The position numbers and the translations under genes were made by a program. From NCBI RefSeq assembly GCF_003254545.1, contig NZ_QJRH01000071.1, positions 366,992 to 430,991 of the forward strand: a stretch of 64,000 nucleotides of DNA. Reading direction: 5' to 3'. Shown here piece after piece: positions 31,783 through 40,890 of this stretch. Position 1 is the stretch's first letter. Every line of letters starts with the position of its first letter. This stretch comes from Flavobacterium tistrianum. Its GTDB lineage: Bacteria > Bacteroidota > Bacteroidia > Flavobacteriales > Flavobacteriaceae. Under the pieces are notes generated by a model, which saw only the letters and a program-made list of their open reading frames with translations, searched no databases and had not been told where the DNA came from.

Positions 31783-31809
31783 GCCTCTCAGAAATGGGAG
31801 GCTTTTTTT
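31783..31809 (+). terminator. Terminator of tRNA-Gln copy 2
   Basis: GCCTCTCA-GAAA-TGGGAGGC is a stem with one wobble pair and a GAAA loop, followed by a T-run. Relative to copy 1 it carries compensating changes that keep the stem. Confidence 0.93.
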
Positions 31810-31830
31810 ATGCTTTGAATTATAGGTTTT

Positions 31831-31959
31831 TTAACGCAAAGTACGCTAAGGTATTCGCAAAGTGCGCTAAGTCTTTTTTAAGAATGCTGAGTTCGCAAAG
31901 CTTTGTCGGTGAGATTTTCCGAGTTTTATTTTAACATAGCCCGTGGTTTCAACCACGGG
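31831..31959. repeat. Cluster of dispersed-type intergenic repeats
   Basis: TTAACGCAAAGTACGCTAAG (31831-31850) is followed by a near copy, ATTCGCAAAGTGCGCTAAG (31853-31871), and a partial third, GTTCGCAAAGC (31891). Further on is a perfect palindrome with 9-bp arms CCCGTGGTT/AACCACGGG (31940-31959). Both look like members of dispersed flavobacterial repeat families. No ORF accompanies them here. Confidence 0.6.
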
Positions 31960-32005
31960 GAGCTTATTGTGAAAGACGTATTCTGGGAGGTATATTGTAG
32001 AACGT

Positions 32006-32812
32006 CTATTTATGATTTAAAGAAGAAGGAACAATTCCGAATTTCTTTTTAAAGGAAAATGAAAAATGCGAAAGATCTTCAAAACCAACACCGATATATA
32101 CTTCTGAAGGCGGATTTCCTTGGCTGATTAAATAATATGCTTCTTGAAGTCTTTTGTTTAAAAGCCATTTTCCGGGTGTTTCTTGAAATACTTTTTGAAA
32201 ATCTCTTTTAAAGGTGGCGAGACTTCTTCCTGTAAGATAGGCGAATCGCTGCATTTGAACGTTGAAGTGAAAATTCTTATTCATAAAAGCTTCTAAGTCG
32301 ATTTTGCCAGGTTCATTAAAATTAAATAATATGTCTTTTAATTCTGGATTTACTTTTAATAAAAGGTGAATGGCTTCCTTGATTTTTAAATTGAATAAAG
32401 CCTCGTTATTTTCTTCTTCAACTTCAAGATAAGATAGCAGGGATTCCATGAAAGACTTGTAGAGTGGGTTTGGAGCCAATGAAAACATAGCGTTTGAATC
32501 TGCTTTTTTGTCGGCTTTCAAATTATATTCTTTGCTGATTTCTTTTAAAATTTCTTGATCTAGAAAAAGAGAAATGGTTTTAAATTCTCCTTCTTCTGGT
32601 GGGATCTTGGTGAATTTTGCCAAATGATTTCTTCTGCTAAAGCGAAAATCTCCTGCTTTTGAATGAAAAGTGTTTTTGCTGTCTGAAGCGATCATTTCTC
32701 CAGAAATCTGATAGCTGAAAACATGTTCAGGAATAAAATGCTCGCCTTCTCGACTGCGTGAATAATAGCACGAGTAAAGAATCTTGGGCTTTGTATTTGG
32801 TTTTGTACTCAT
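32006..32812 (-). CDS. AraC family transcriptional regulator
   Basis: This 268-residue regulator has an N-terminal cupin-like ligand domain (residues about 15-120, YSRSREGEHFIPEHVFSYQISG). Its C-terminal double helix-turn-helix has MQRFAYLTGRSLATFKRDFQKVFQETPGKWL and the second helix pair VGFEDLSHFSFSFKKKFG, typical of AraC/ExsA-like proteins. It lies 62 bp downstream of an aldehyde dehydrogenase gene in the same orientation, so it may regulate that gene. Effector unknown. Confidence 0.93.
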   Translation of the reverse strand: MSTKPNTKPKILYSCYYSRSREGEHFIPEHVFSYQISGEMIASDSKNTFHSKAGDFRFSRRNHLAKFTKIPPEEGEFKTISLFLDQEILKEISKEYNLKADKKADSNAMFSLAPNPLYKSFMESLLSYLEVEEENNEALFNLKIKEAIHLLLKVNPELKDILFNFNEPGKIDLEAFMNKNFHFNVQMQRFAYLTGRSLATFKRDFQKVFQETPGKWLLNKRLQEAYYLISQGNPPSEVYIGVGFEDLSHFSFSFKKKFGIVPSSLNHK

Positions 32813-32874
32813 ATTGTAAAAATACTAAAAGATCTGGAAATCTTTATGTGTAAAGATTTCCAGATTGATGAAGA

Positions 32875-34296
32875 TTATTTTGGTTGAATCAATGCTCTTG
32901 GTTCTAAATAAGCTTCAAGGCCAATTGTTCCAAATTCGCGTCCGATTCCAGATTGTTTAAATCCGCCAAAAGGAGCCATTGGGTCGTGACCGATTCCGTT
33001 AACTTGTACGCGACCTGCATTAATTTGTGAAGCTACGTTATAGGCTCTTTTTGAATCTGATGAACTTACGTAAGCTTGCAGTCCATAAGTGGTGTCATTT
33101 GCAATTTCAATGGCTTCTTCTTCTGTTTTATAAGTGATGACAGATAGAACAGGGCCAAATATTTCTTCTCTAGCAATGCGCATCTGATTGTTAACGTTGA
33201 TGAAAACAGTTGGTTTTACGAAATTTCCGTTTTCTAATCCTTCTGGTTTTCCTAATCCGCCAATTAATATTTCTGCGCCTTCATTGATTCCGATCTGAAT
33301 ATAATCTTGAACGCGATTAAATTGTTTTTCGCTAACCATTGGTCCGACTGCGGTATTTGGATTTTTTGGGTCGCCAACAATGAAGTTTGGAATCGTTTCT
33401 TTGATAAGGAATTTTACTTCGTCTAATTTGTTTTCTGGAATTAATAATCTAGTTCCTGCAATGCAGGCTTGTCCGCTATTCATAAATGCTGCGCCAATGG
33501 CAAGCGGGATGGCTTTTGAAAAATCGGCATCGTTTAGGATAATGTTTGGAGATTTTCCGCCAAGTTCTAGCGTAACGCGTTTCATGGTGTTGACTGCTTC
33601 TTTGGCAATGATCTTCCCGACATTTGTCGAGCCAGTAAAAGATATTTTTGCAATATCTGGATTTCGGCTTATTTCGGCGCCAACAACTTCTCCTAATCCG
33701 TTTACGATATTAACTATGCCTTTTGGAAGTTGCGCGTCATGTAAGCATTCCATCATCAACTGCGTTTGCTGTGCGCTCATCTCGCTTGGCTTGATTACGG
33801 TTGTACATCCTGCAACAATTGCTGTAGATAGTTTGCTGCAAATAAAACCGTTGCTTGAGTTCCAAGGAATAATAATTCCGACAACTCCAATTGGCGCCAT
33901 TTGAACTTCAGATTGCCCCATTGTTTTGATGAAATCATAGCTGTTTAATAAATTAATTGCTGAATCAAATCCTTTTATCATGTATTCGTAACTTACAGAT
34001 GCAAATTGAAACGTTCCTCCGTATTCTTCGGTCATTATATTAATAAAGTCGCTTTTTCTTTTTTCAACAGAAGATTTGATGTTTTTAAGATATTGAATTC
34101 TTTCTGAAGGTGTTGTTTTAGAAAAAGTTTTAAAAGCATTTTTAGCGGCTTCAATTGCTTTTTGAGTGTCTTTGGTGTTGCCTAAACGGACTTTTCCTAA
34201 TTTTTCGTTTGTTGTAGGGCTAATTAAATCAAAATACTCAGTCCCGTTTGGAGTGACAAATTCTCCATTGATGTAAATTTTGTCTATTGTTTTCAT
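32875..34296 (-). CDS. NAD(P)-dependent aldehyde dehydrogenase
   Basis: This 473-residue ALDH oxidises an aldehyde to the acid. Visible are IIPWNSSNGF, ISFTGSTNVGK for cofactor binding, catalytic Glu in VTLELGGKSPNII, and nucleophilic Cys in NSGQACIAGTRLLIP. C-terminal EEIFGPVLSV and PFGGFKQSGIGREFG complete the family pattern. The substrate cannot be inferred with confidence. An AraC regulator follows on the same strand, suggesting inducible expression in response to a metabolite. Confidence 0.94.
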   Translation of the reverse strand: MKTIDKIYINGEFVTPNGTEYFDLISPTTNEKLGKVRLGNTKDTQKAIEAAKNAFKTFSKTTPSERIQYLKNIKSSVEKRKSDFINIMTEEYGGTFQFASVSYEYMIKGFDSAINLLNSYDFIKTMGQSEVQMAPIGVVGIIIPWNSSNGFICSKLSTAIVAGCTTVIKPSEMSAQQTQLMMECLHDAQLPKGIVNIVNGLGEVVGAEISRNPDIAKISFTGSTNVGKIIAKEAVNTMKRVTLELGGKSPNIILNDADFSKAIPLAIGAAFMNSGQACIAGTRLLIPENKLDEVKFLIKETIPNFIVGDPKNPNTAVGPMVSEKQFNRVQDYIQIGINEGAEILIGGLGKPEGLENGNFVKPTVFINVNNQMRIAREEIFGPVLSVITYKTEEEAIEIANDTTYGLQAYVSSSDSKRAYNVASQINAGRVQVNGIGHDPMAPFGGFKQSGIGREFGTIGLEAYLEPRALIQPK

Positions 34297-34409
34297 TTTT
34301 TAGTTTTTAATGAATTTCTATTTGACAAATTTCTGCATTATATACGCTGGCGGTTTTGTTGTGAAGCTCAGTTATGCTTTGTTGAGAAGCTCATTTTTTT
34401 GTATAAAAA

Positions 34410-34431
34410 AAGCTTCTCGTTGGAGAAGCTT
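34410..34431 (-). terminator. Terminator after the universal stress protein gene
   Basis: AAGCTTCTC-GTTG-GAGAAGCTT gives a perfect 9-bp stem, and on the minus strand it is followed by a T-run (A-run at 34404-34409). It lies 22 bp past the stop codon. Confidence 0.9.
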
Positions 34432-34452
34432 CAAGAAGAGAAAATAATTATG

Positions 34453-35277
34453 TTAGATTTTTAATGTTATAACGGGTTTGATGGCATGATTGACCAAACC
34501 TTCGCTAATGCTTCCGTTAAAGAAGTGTGCAAAGCCTGTTCTGCCGTGTGTGCACATTCCGATAACATCGGCGTCTATTCTGTTGGAGAAATTTATAATT
34601 CCTTTTTCAATATTGGTGTCATTGTAAATTTGTGTGGTGTAATTGGAGATGTCAAATTTCTCTACAAAATCATTCATTGCTTTTTCGCTTACGTGAGTTG
34701 GTTTGAAGCTGTTGGGTGTGCAAATAGTGACTAAGTGCAGTTTTGAATCAAATAGTTTGGTGAAACTTAAAAGCTTTTCAAATGGTTTTTTTGCTTCGTC
34801 TGAAAAGTCAGAAGCAAAAACAATATTGGCTGCATTAAAATTTGGAATATTTTTCTTGATGACTAAAACAGGAATTTCAGAGTTTCTGACTACTTTTTCT
34901 GTATTTGAGCCTATTAGGAGTTCTTCAACGCCAGAAGATCCATGCGATCCCATGACAATTAGATCAATGTCGTAATCTTTGCTAATTTGAGTGATACCGT
35001 GTATAGGTTTGTCCATCTTTACAATTTCAGTTACCGGGATTCCTTCTAGGTAATTTCTAGAGGCAACTTCGTCTAGTGTTTCGTTTGCTTTCTTCATAAA
35101 AAGCATGGTTTCAGGAATGCTGGTTCCTCCCAATACTGCATCATTTGATTGCTGCGGCAATTCGAGCATATGAAGAAGAATGAGTTCAGAGTTGTTCTTT
35201 TTTGCGATTTGAGCGGCAACTTTTAAAGCGTCTTCTGCATGTTCTGAGAAGTCGGTAGGTACTAAAATTCGTTTCAT
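34453..35277 (-). CDS. Universal stress protein with two UspA domains
   Basis: The 274-residue protein has two tandem Usp domains. The first (1-about 145) starts with KRILVPTDFSEHAEDALKVAAQIAKKNNSEL and ends with the ATP-loop-like IVMGSHGSSGVEELLIGSNTEKVVRNSEIPVLVIK. The second (about 150-274) starts with NIVFASDFSDEAKKPFEKL and ends with IGMCTHGRTGFAHFFNGSISEGLVNHAIKPVI. Both keep the GxxG(9x)G(S/T) region of ATP-binding Usps, though the second is looser. Cytoplasmic and probably induced by starvation or stress. Monocistronic with its own terminator. Confidence 0.94.
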   Translation of the reverse strand: MKRILVPTDFSEHAEDALKVAAQIAKKNNSELILLHMLELPQQSNDAVLGGTSIPETMLFMKKANETLDEVASRNYLEGIPVTEIVKMDKPIHGITQISKDYDIDLIVMGSHGSSGVEELLIGSNTEKVVRNSEIPVLVIKKNIPNFNAANIVFASDFSDEAKKPFEKLLSFTKLFDSKLHLVTICTPNSFKPTHVSEKAMNDFVEKFDISNYTTQIYNDTNIEKGIINFSNRIDADVIGMCTHGRTGFAHFFNGSISEGLVNHAIKPVITLKI

Positions 35278-35362
35278 GATTTTGAGGGTTAAAAATTATG
35301 AATAATTCGCGTTTTTAATGCTATATAAAGATAAGAAATTATTTTAGAGCAATCAATTATAT

Positions 35363-35390
35363 TTGATTTATAAAAAAAACACTATATTTG
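35363..35390 (+). promoter_or_regulatory. Promoter of rimP-nusA-infB
   Basis: TTG at 35363-35365, a 17-bp spacer and TATATTTG at 35383-35390 match the flavobacterial consensus. Confidence 0.75.
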
Positions 35391-35417
35391 CACTGTTATT
35401 TATTAAAATCTAAATAA

Positions 35418-35446
35418 TGAGGGGACTAAGTGTCCCCTCTTTTTAT
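35418..35446 (+). ncRNA. Terminator-like leader hairpin upstream of rimP
   Basis: GAGGGGAC-TAAG-TGTCCCCTC-type pairing (AGGGGAC/GTCCCCT, about 35419-35440) is followed directly by TTTTTAT, 30-50 bases after the promoter and before the rimP ATG. It has the form of an intrinsic attenuator. A rimP leader with a rho-independent terminator is known in gammaproteobacteria, and NusA, encoded in this operon, affects termination. Control by NusA here is an inference. Confidence 0.65.
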
Positions 35447-35452
35447 AAAATT

Positions 35453-35917
35453 ATGACATTTAAAGAAAAAGTAAACGGATTAATTACAGAAGCTCTTCTG
35501 GAAAAACCATCAGTCTTTTTGGTTGATTTGGCGGTTTCGGATTCTTTTAAAATTAGTGTTGGTTTAGACGGAGATAATGGAGTGGCGCTACAAGACTGTA
35601 TTGACATTAGTCGTGCAATCGAAAATAATCTGGATCGTGAAGAGCAGGATTTTTCGCTTGAAGTAGCATCGGTTGGAGTAGGAACTCCTCTTAAAATGAT
35701 AAGACAATACAAGAAAAATGTTGGTAGAACGTTGATTGTTACCACAAATACAGAAAAAATCGAAGCGGAATTAGTAGAAGCTAATGATGTTTTCATAATT
35801 TTGTCTTGGAAAGCAAGAGAACCGAAAAAAGTAGGAAAAGGAAAAGAAACAGTTCAAAAAGAGCAACAAATACCTTATACAGAAATTAAAGAGGCAGTTG
35901 TTACGGTAACATTTTAA
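35453..35917 (+). CDS. rimP: Ribosome maturation factor RimP
   Basis: RimP helps 30S subunit maturation. The 154-residue protein keeps FLVDLAVSDSFKISVGLDGDNGVALQDCIDISRAIENNLDREEQDFSLEVASVGVGTPL with a C-terminal SH3-like domain. I use the ATG at 35453 (MTFKEKVNGL). An upstream ATG at 35417 would sit within the leader hairpin and adds non-homologous residues. It begins the conserved rimP-nusA-infB operon, 19 bp before nusA. Confidence 0.93.
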   Translation: MTFKEKVNGLITEALLEKPSVFLVDLAVSDSFKISVGLDGDNGVALQDCIDISRAIENNLDREEQDFSLEVASVGVGTPLKMIRQYKKNVGRTLIVTTNTEKIEAELVEANDVFIILSWKAREPKKVGKGKETVQKEQQIPYTEIKEAVVTVTF

Positions 35918-35936
35918 TTTTAATTAAAAAATTCGC

Positions 35937-37190
35937 ATGGAAAATTTAGCATTAATCGATTCATTCTCAGAGTTTAAAGATAATAAACTTATTGATCGTG
36001 TAACGCTTATGGCAATTTTAGAGGACGTATTTAGAAATGCATTAAAGAAAAAATACGGTTCAGATGAAAATTTCGATATCATTATTAATCCTGATAAAGG
36101 CGATATGGAAATCTGGAGAAGAAGAGTAATTGTTGCTGATGAGGATCTTGATTTTGAAAATGAGGAAATTACATTGACTGAAGCAAGAAAGATTGAAGCG
36201 GATTTTGAAATTGGAGAAGAAGTTTCTGAAGAAGTAAAATTGATTGATTTAGGAAGAAGAGCTATCTTAGCGCTTCGTCAGAATCTTATATCTAAAATTC
36301 ACGAACACGATAATACAAACTTATACAAACAGTTTAAAGATATTATCGGTGATATTTATACAGCTGAAGTACACCACGTACGTCCAAGAGTAGTGATCTT
36401 AGTTGATGATGAAGGAAACGAGATTGTGCTTCCAAAAGAAAAACAGATTCCATCAGATTTCTTCCGTAAAGGAGATAATGTTCGTGGAATTATTGAAAGC
36501 GTTGAATTAAAAGGAAACAAACCTCAGATTATTATGTCTAGAACTTCTGAGAAGTTCTTAGAAAAATTATTTGAGCAAGAAATCCCAGAGGTTTTCGACG
36601 GATTAATTACTGTGAAAAATGTAGTTCGTATTCCAGGTGAAAAAGCAAAAGTTGCGGTAGATTCTTATGATGATAGAATTGATCCAGTTGGAGCTTGTGT
36701 GGGAATGAAAGGTTCTCGTATTCACGGAATTGTTCGCGAATTAGGAAATGAAAATATTGATGTAATCAATTATACAAACAATATTCAATTATTTATTACA
36801 AGAGCTTTAAGCCCTGCTAAAGTTTCTTCTATCAAAATTGATGAAGATAACAAACGTGCTGAAGTATTCTTGAAATTAGAAGAGGTTTCTAAAGCAATTG
36901 GTAGAGGTGGTCACAATATCAAATTAGCAGGTCAATTGACAGGTTATGAGTTAGATGTTATTCGTGAAGGAGATGTTGCCGGTACTGTTGCAGATGAAGA
37001 CGATGTTGAATTAACAGAGTTCTCAGATGAGATCGAAGAGTGGGTAATTGAAGAGTTTGCTAAAATCGGTTTAGATACTGCAAAAAGTATCTTGAAACAC
37101 GATGTAGAAGATTTAGTAAGAAGAACAGATTTAGAAGAGGAAACTATTCTAGATGTTATGAAGATACTAAAAGAGGAGTTTGATAATTAA
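35937..37190 (+). CDS. nusA: Transcription termination/antitermination protein NusA
   Basis: This 417-residue protein binds RNA polymerase and modulates pausing and termination. The N-terminal domain begins at LIDSFSEFKDNKLIDRVTLMAILEDVFRNALKKKYG. The S1 domain follows at about 135-200 (IYTAEVHHVRPRVVILVDDEGNEIVLPKEKQIPSDFF). The KH1-KH2 domains carry VDPVGACVGMKGSRIHGIVRELGNENIDVI-type sequence and IGRGGHNIKLAGQLTGYELDV. It lacks the extra C-terminal acidic repeats of E. coli NusA but has an EIEEWVIEEFAKIGLDTAK helix bundle. Second gene of the operon. Confidence 0.97.
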   Translation: MENLALIDSFSEFKDNKLIDRVTLMAILEDVFRNALKKKYGSDENFDIIINPDKGDMEIWRRRVIVADEDLDFENEEITLTEARKIEADFEIGEEVSEEVKLIDLGRRAILALRQNLISKIHEHDNTNLYKQFKDIIGDIYTAEVHHVRPRVVILVDDEGNEIVLPKEKQIPSDFFRKGDNVRGIIESVELKGNKPQIIMSRTSEKFLEKLFEQEIPEVFDGLITVKNVVRIPGEKAKVAVDSYDDRIDPVGACVGMKGSRIHGIVRELGNENIDVINYTNNIQLFITRALSPAKVSSIKIDEDNKRAEVFLKLEEVSKAIGRGGHNIKLAGQLTGYELDVIREGDVAGTVADEDDVELTEFSDEIEEWVIEEFAKIGLDTAKSILKHDVEDLVRRTDLEEETILDVMKILKEEFDN

Positions 37191-37248
37191 GCAGTAGCTT
37201 ACATCTGCTCTAACAACACAACGAAAAAGGTAATAATAAAAAGGTTAT

Positions 37249-40122
37249 ATGTCTGAAGAGAGAGTAATAAGAATAAACAAGGTTTTAAGGGAATTAAATA
37301 TTTCGTTAGAAAGAGCTGTAGATTATCTAAAAGATAAGGGAATTGCTATTGATGCAAATCCAAATGCAAAAATTTCTGATAGCGAATTTAATATCCTTCA
37401 AAGCCAATTTGCGGGCGATAAGGGGAACAAGGAGGCTTCTAAAGAGGTTGGAGAAGAAAAAAGAAAAGAAAAAGAAGCATTACGTGTAGAGCGTGAGAAA
37501 GAAATTGAAGACAAACGCAGACAAGAAGAAGAGCGTCTAAAACAGCAAGAAATAATTAAAGCAAGAGCAGTTGTTTCGGGACCTGTACAAGTTGGTAAAA
37601 TTGACTTGAATCCAAAAAAACCTGCGATTACTCCTTCTGACGAAGCGGCTAAGGTTGAAGAACCAAAAGCTGTTGCTGCGCCTGTGCAGCCAGAAAAACC
37701 TGTTCAAAATGAAACAGTAAAATCTGAACCAGTTGTTTCAACTCCTGTTTCTGAAACTAAAAAAGAAGAACCTATTATTACTGAGAAAAAAGAAGTTAAA
37801 GCAGAATCTAAAGTTGCGCAGGAGCCAATTGTGTCTACTGATCCAACAACTTCAGAGGAGACTATTACTACTCAATATCAAAAGCTTACAGGAACAACTC
37901 TTACGGGTCAAACAATTGATTTATCTCAATTTAATAAACCTAAGAAAAAGAAAGAAGATCCTAAAGCTGCTCAGAATAAACCTGGAGCTCCTGGAGTTGG
38001 AAATAATAATAACGCAAATAAAAACAAGCGTAAAAGAATTGGTCCAAAACCAGGTACGCCTGGCGCACCAAAACCTGCTACAGGTAATGCGCCTGGAACA
38101 CCAAATCCAAATAAGCCAGGCCAAAATAACAATGGTGGAGGTTTTAATGCTAATAGAAGCCAAAGACCTGGTTTTGTAAAAGGAAATCGCCCTGCAATTG
38201 TAGCTAAAGTTGAGCCTACTGAAGAAGAAGTAAAAAACCAAATTAGAGAAACTCTTGAAAAACTTCAAGGTAAAGGAGGGAAATCTAAGGCGGCAAAATA
38301 TAGAAGAGATAAAAGAGAAACACACCGTCAGAAATCTGATGATGAGCAAAGAGCTCTTGATGAAGGAAGTAAAACTATTAAGGTTACGGAATTCGTTACT
38401 GTAGGTGAAATTGCAATCATGATGGATGTGCCGATTACTAAAGTAATTGGAACTTGTATGTCTCTTGGTATCATGGTTACTATGAACCAACGTCTAGATG
38501 CTGAAACATTAACTATCGTAGCAGATGAATTTGGTTATGATGTTGAATTCATTACAGTAGATATTGAAGAAGCTATCGAAGTTGTAGAGGATAGAGAAGA
38601 AGATTTAGTAACTAGAGCGCCAATTGTGACTGTAATGGGTCACGTTGACCACGGTAAAACATCTTTACTGGATTATATTCGTAAAGAAAATGTTATCGCT
38701 GGTGAGTCTGGAGGAATTACTCAGCACATTGGAGCGTATGGAGTTACTTTGGATAACGGACAAAAAATTGCATTCTTAGATACTCCGGGTCACGAGGCGT
38801 TTACAGCGATGCGTGCGCGTGGAGCTCAAGTTACCGATATTGCGATTATCGTAGTTGCGGCTGATGATGATATCATGCCACAAACAAAAGAGGCAATTTC
38901 TCACGCGCAAGCAGCGGGAGTGCCAATTATATTTGCAATCAATAAAATTGATAAACCAAACGCTAACGTTGATAAAATTAAAGAACGTTTGGCTGGTATG
39001 AATTTACTTGTTGAAGATTGGGGTGGGAAAATTCAGTCACATGATATTTCTGCTAAAGTCGGAACGGGAGTTAAAGAATTATTGGAGAAAGTTTTATTAG
39101 AAGCAGAGATTTTAGATCTTAAAGCAAATCCAAATAAAGCAGCTCAAGGAACTGTTGTTGAGGCTTATTTAGATAAAGGAAAAGGATATGTTTCTACAAT
39201 TTTAGTACAGCAAGGTACTTTAAAAATTGGAGATTATATGTTGGCTGGAAAACATCATGGTAAAGTGAAAGCGATGCATGATGAAAGAGGACATACAGTT
39301 TTATCTGCTGGTCCTTCAACTCCAGTATCAGTTTTAGGTTTAGACGGAGCACCAACTGCGGGTGATAAGTTTAATGTATTTGAAGACGAAAAAGAAGCAA
39401 AACAAATTGCATCTAAACGTTCTCAATTAATGCGTGAGCAGTCTGTTCGTACTCAAAGACATATTACGCTTGACGAAATTGGACGTCGTATTGCTCTTGG
39501 TCAGTTTAAAGAATTGAACGTAATTCTTAAAGGAGACGTGGATGGTTCTGTTGAAGCATTATCAGACTCGTTCTCTAAACTTTCTACAGAAGAAGTTCAA
39601 ATCAATATTATCCATAAAGGTGTTGGTGCAATTACAGAAACCGACGTTAACTTGGCTTCTGCATCAGACGCAATCATCATCGGATTTAACGTTCGTCCTG
39701 CAGGAAATGCAAGACAGCTTGCTGATAAAGAAGAAATTGATATTCGTTACTATTCTATTATTTATGCGGCTATCGATGACTTGAAAGATGCAATGGAAGG
39801 AATGTTAGCGCCAGAGATGAAAGAAGAAGTTTTAGGTAATGCTGAAATTCGTGAGATTTTCAAAATTTCTAAAGTGGGTTCAATTGCTGGATGTATGGTA
39901 ACTGATGGTAAAATCTTGAGAACTTCTAAAATTAGAGTTATTAGAGATGGTGTTGTAGTTCATACAGGTGAATTAGTTGCCTTGAAACGTTTCAAAGACG
40001 ATGTCAAAGAAGTAACTAAAGGTTACGATTGTGGTATTCAAATTAAAGGATTTAATGATATTGAAATCAATGATGTTATTGAGGCTTATCACGAAGTAGC
40101 AATCAAAAAGAAATTGAAATAA
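37249..40122 (+). CDS. infB: Translation initiation factor IF-2
   Basis: The 957-residue GTPase delivers fMet-tRNA to the 30S subunit and promotes subunit joining. An N-terminal IF2N helical domain (residues 1-50) precedes a long Lys/Glu/Pro/Asn-rich linker (about 60-375) typical of Bacteroidota. The G domain begins at about residue 459: PIVTVMGHVDHGKTSLLDYIR (G1), GGITQHIGAYGV (G2), FLDTPGHEAFTAMRARGAQ (G3) and INKIDKPN (G4). Domains II-IV follow. It ends the operon before a strong terminator at 40141-40168. Confidence 0.98.
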   Translation: MSEERVIRINKVLRELNISLERAVDYLKDKGIAIDANPNAKISDSEFNILQSQFAGDKGNKEASKEVGEEKRKEKEALRVEREKEIEDKRRQEEERLKQQEIIKARAVVSGPVQVGKIDLNPKKPAITPSDEAAKVEEPKAVAAPVQPEKPVQNETVKSEPVVSTPVSETKKEEPIITEKKEVKAESKVAQEPIVSTDPTTSEETITTQYQKLTGTTLTGQTIDLSQFNKPKKKKEDPKAAQNKPGAPGVGNNNNANKNKRKRIGPKPGTPGAPKPATGNAPGTPNPNKPGQNNNGGGFNANRSQRPGFVKGNRPAIVAKVEPTEEEVKNQIRETLEKLQGKGGKSKAAKYRRDKRETHRQKSDDEQRALDEGSKTIKVTEFVTVGEIAIMMDVPITKVIGTCMSLGIMVTMNQRLDAETLTIVADEFGYDVEFITVDIEEAIEVVEDREEDLVTRAPIVTVMGHVDHGKTSLLDYIRKENVIAGESGGITQHIGAYGVTLDNGQKIAFLDTPGHEAFTAMRARGAQVTDIAIIVVAADDDIMPQTKEAISHAQAAGVPIIFAINKIDKPNANVDKIKERLAGMNLLVEDWGGKIQSHDISAKVGTGVKELLEKVLLEAEILDLKANPNKAAQGTVVEAYLDKGKGYVSTILVQQGTLKIGDYMLAGKHHGKVKAMHDERGHTVLSAGPSTPVSVLGLDGAPTAGDKFNVFEDEKEAKQIASKRSQLMREQSVRTQRHITLDEIGRRIALGQFKELNVILKGDVDGSVEALSDSFSKLSTEEVQINIIHKGVGAITETDVNLASASDAIIIGFNVRPAGNARQLADKEEIDIRYYSIIYAAIDDLKDAMEGMLAPEMKEEVLGNAEIREIFKISKVGSIAGCMVTDGKILRTSKIRVIRDGVVVHTGELVALKRFKDDVKEVTKGYDCGIQIKGFNDIEINDVIEAYHEVAIKKKLK

Positions 40123-40140
40123 TATTCAATTAATATATTT

Positions 40141-40170
40141 AAAAGTCCCAATGTAAGTTGGGACTTTTTT
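40141..40170 (+). terminator. Terminator of rimP-nusA-infB
   Basis: AAAAGTCCCAA and TTGGGACTTTT form an 11-bp stem with a 6-nt loop, followed by a T-run. Confidence 0.95.
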
Positions 40171-40267
40171 TGTTTGATGCGAAAATTAAAGATGAAAAGT
40201 GCTGGTTTAGTATATTATTGTATTTTTATTTTATCTAGATTTTAATATTGTTAAAAAAATAACGAAT

Positions 40268-40776
40268 ATGAAAAAGAGTTTTTACTTGGTGATTTTATTT
40301 ATGAGTTTTTCAGCTTTGTCTTTTGCTCAAGAAGCTGTAGAAAAACCTGCTCCACCTGCAGGAAATGCTCTAGTTGGTGATTATTATGGAGAAGATATTT
40401 CAAATGTTTCTGCGAGTAAGGCAATTTCAGTCGCAGAGCTAGGGGAGGATTTGAATAACGTGAACAAATTGGAACATGTTGCTGTAAAGGGAGAGGTTGT
40501 AGATGTATGTCCCAAAAGAGGGTGTTGGGTAAGCATTAAGGCGGAAAATGGGGTGTCTTTCTTTGTTAAAATGAAAGATTATGCTTTTTTTGTGCCGACT
40601 GCCTTAAAAGGTAAAAGTGTAGTGTTAGAAGGTGATGTAGAGAAAAAATCACATCTGTAGAAGAGTTGAAGCACTATGCGAAAGATGCTAAAAAGACAAA
40701 AGCGGAGATTGATGCTATTAAAGCACCGAAAGAAGAAATCCGTTTTTTAGCTAGCGGGATTAAAGTGGTGAATTAG
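40268..40776 (+). pseudogene. DUF4920 secreted protein gene with a -1 frameshift
   Basis: A signal peptide (MKKSFYLVILFMSFSALSFA) is followed by an OB-like DUF4920 domain (VAVKGEVVDVCPKRGCWVSIKA with a CxxxGCW motif). Frame 0 stops at 40660 after EKKSHL. Inserting one A in the six-A run near 40645 opens the frame onward: after EKK it reads ITSVEELKHYAKDAKKTKAE and later IRFLASGIKVVN, stopping at 40774-40776. That C-terminal piece fits the family, so one base is missing. The total, 509 bp plus one, is 170 codons. Causes could be a real mutation, a homopolymer sequencing error or slippage. Intact protein would be periplasmic or outer-membrane associated. Function unknown; possibly metal binding. 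Confidence 0.8.
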
Positions 40777-40890
40777 ATTGAAGGTTGTGGTTGATATGAT
40801 TTTGGAAACTTAATTAATTTATTGTCGGATCGATATTATTTGATTATTGATAATTATTGACAAGATTGTCTGAGCTGTACAAGAAACAAA

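Noticed and set aside
37733..38490. Long open frames on both strands inside infB (for example 37733-38179 plus and 37921-38490 minus)
   Set aside because: They lie in the low-complexity Lys/Pro/Asn-rich linker of IF-2, where alternative frames stay open by composition. Their translations are Leu- or Ser/Phe-rich with no motif.
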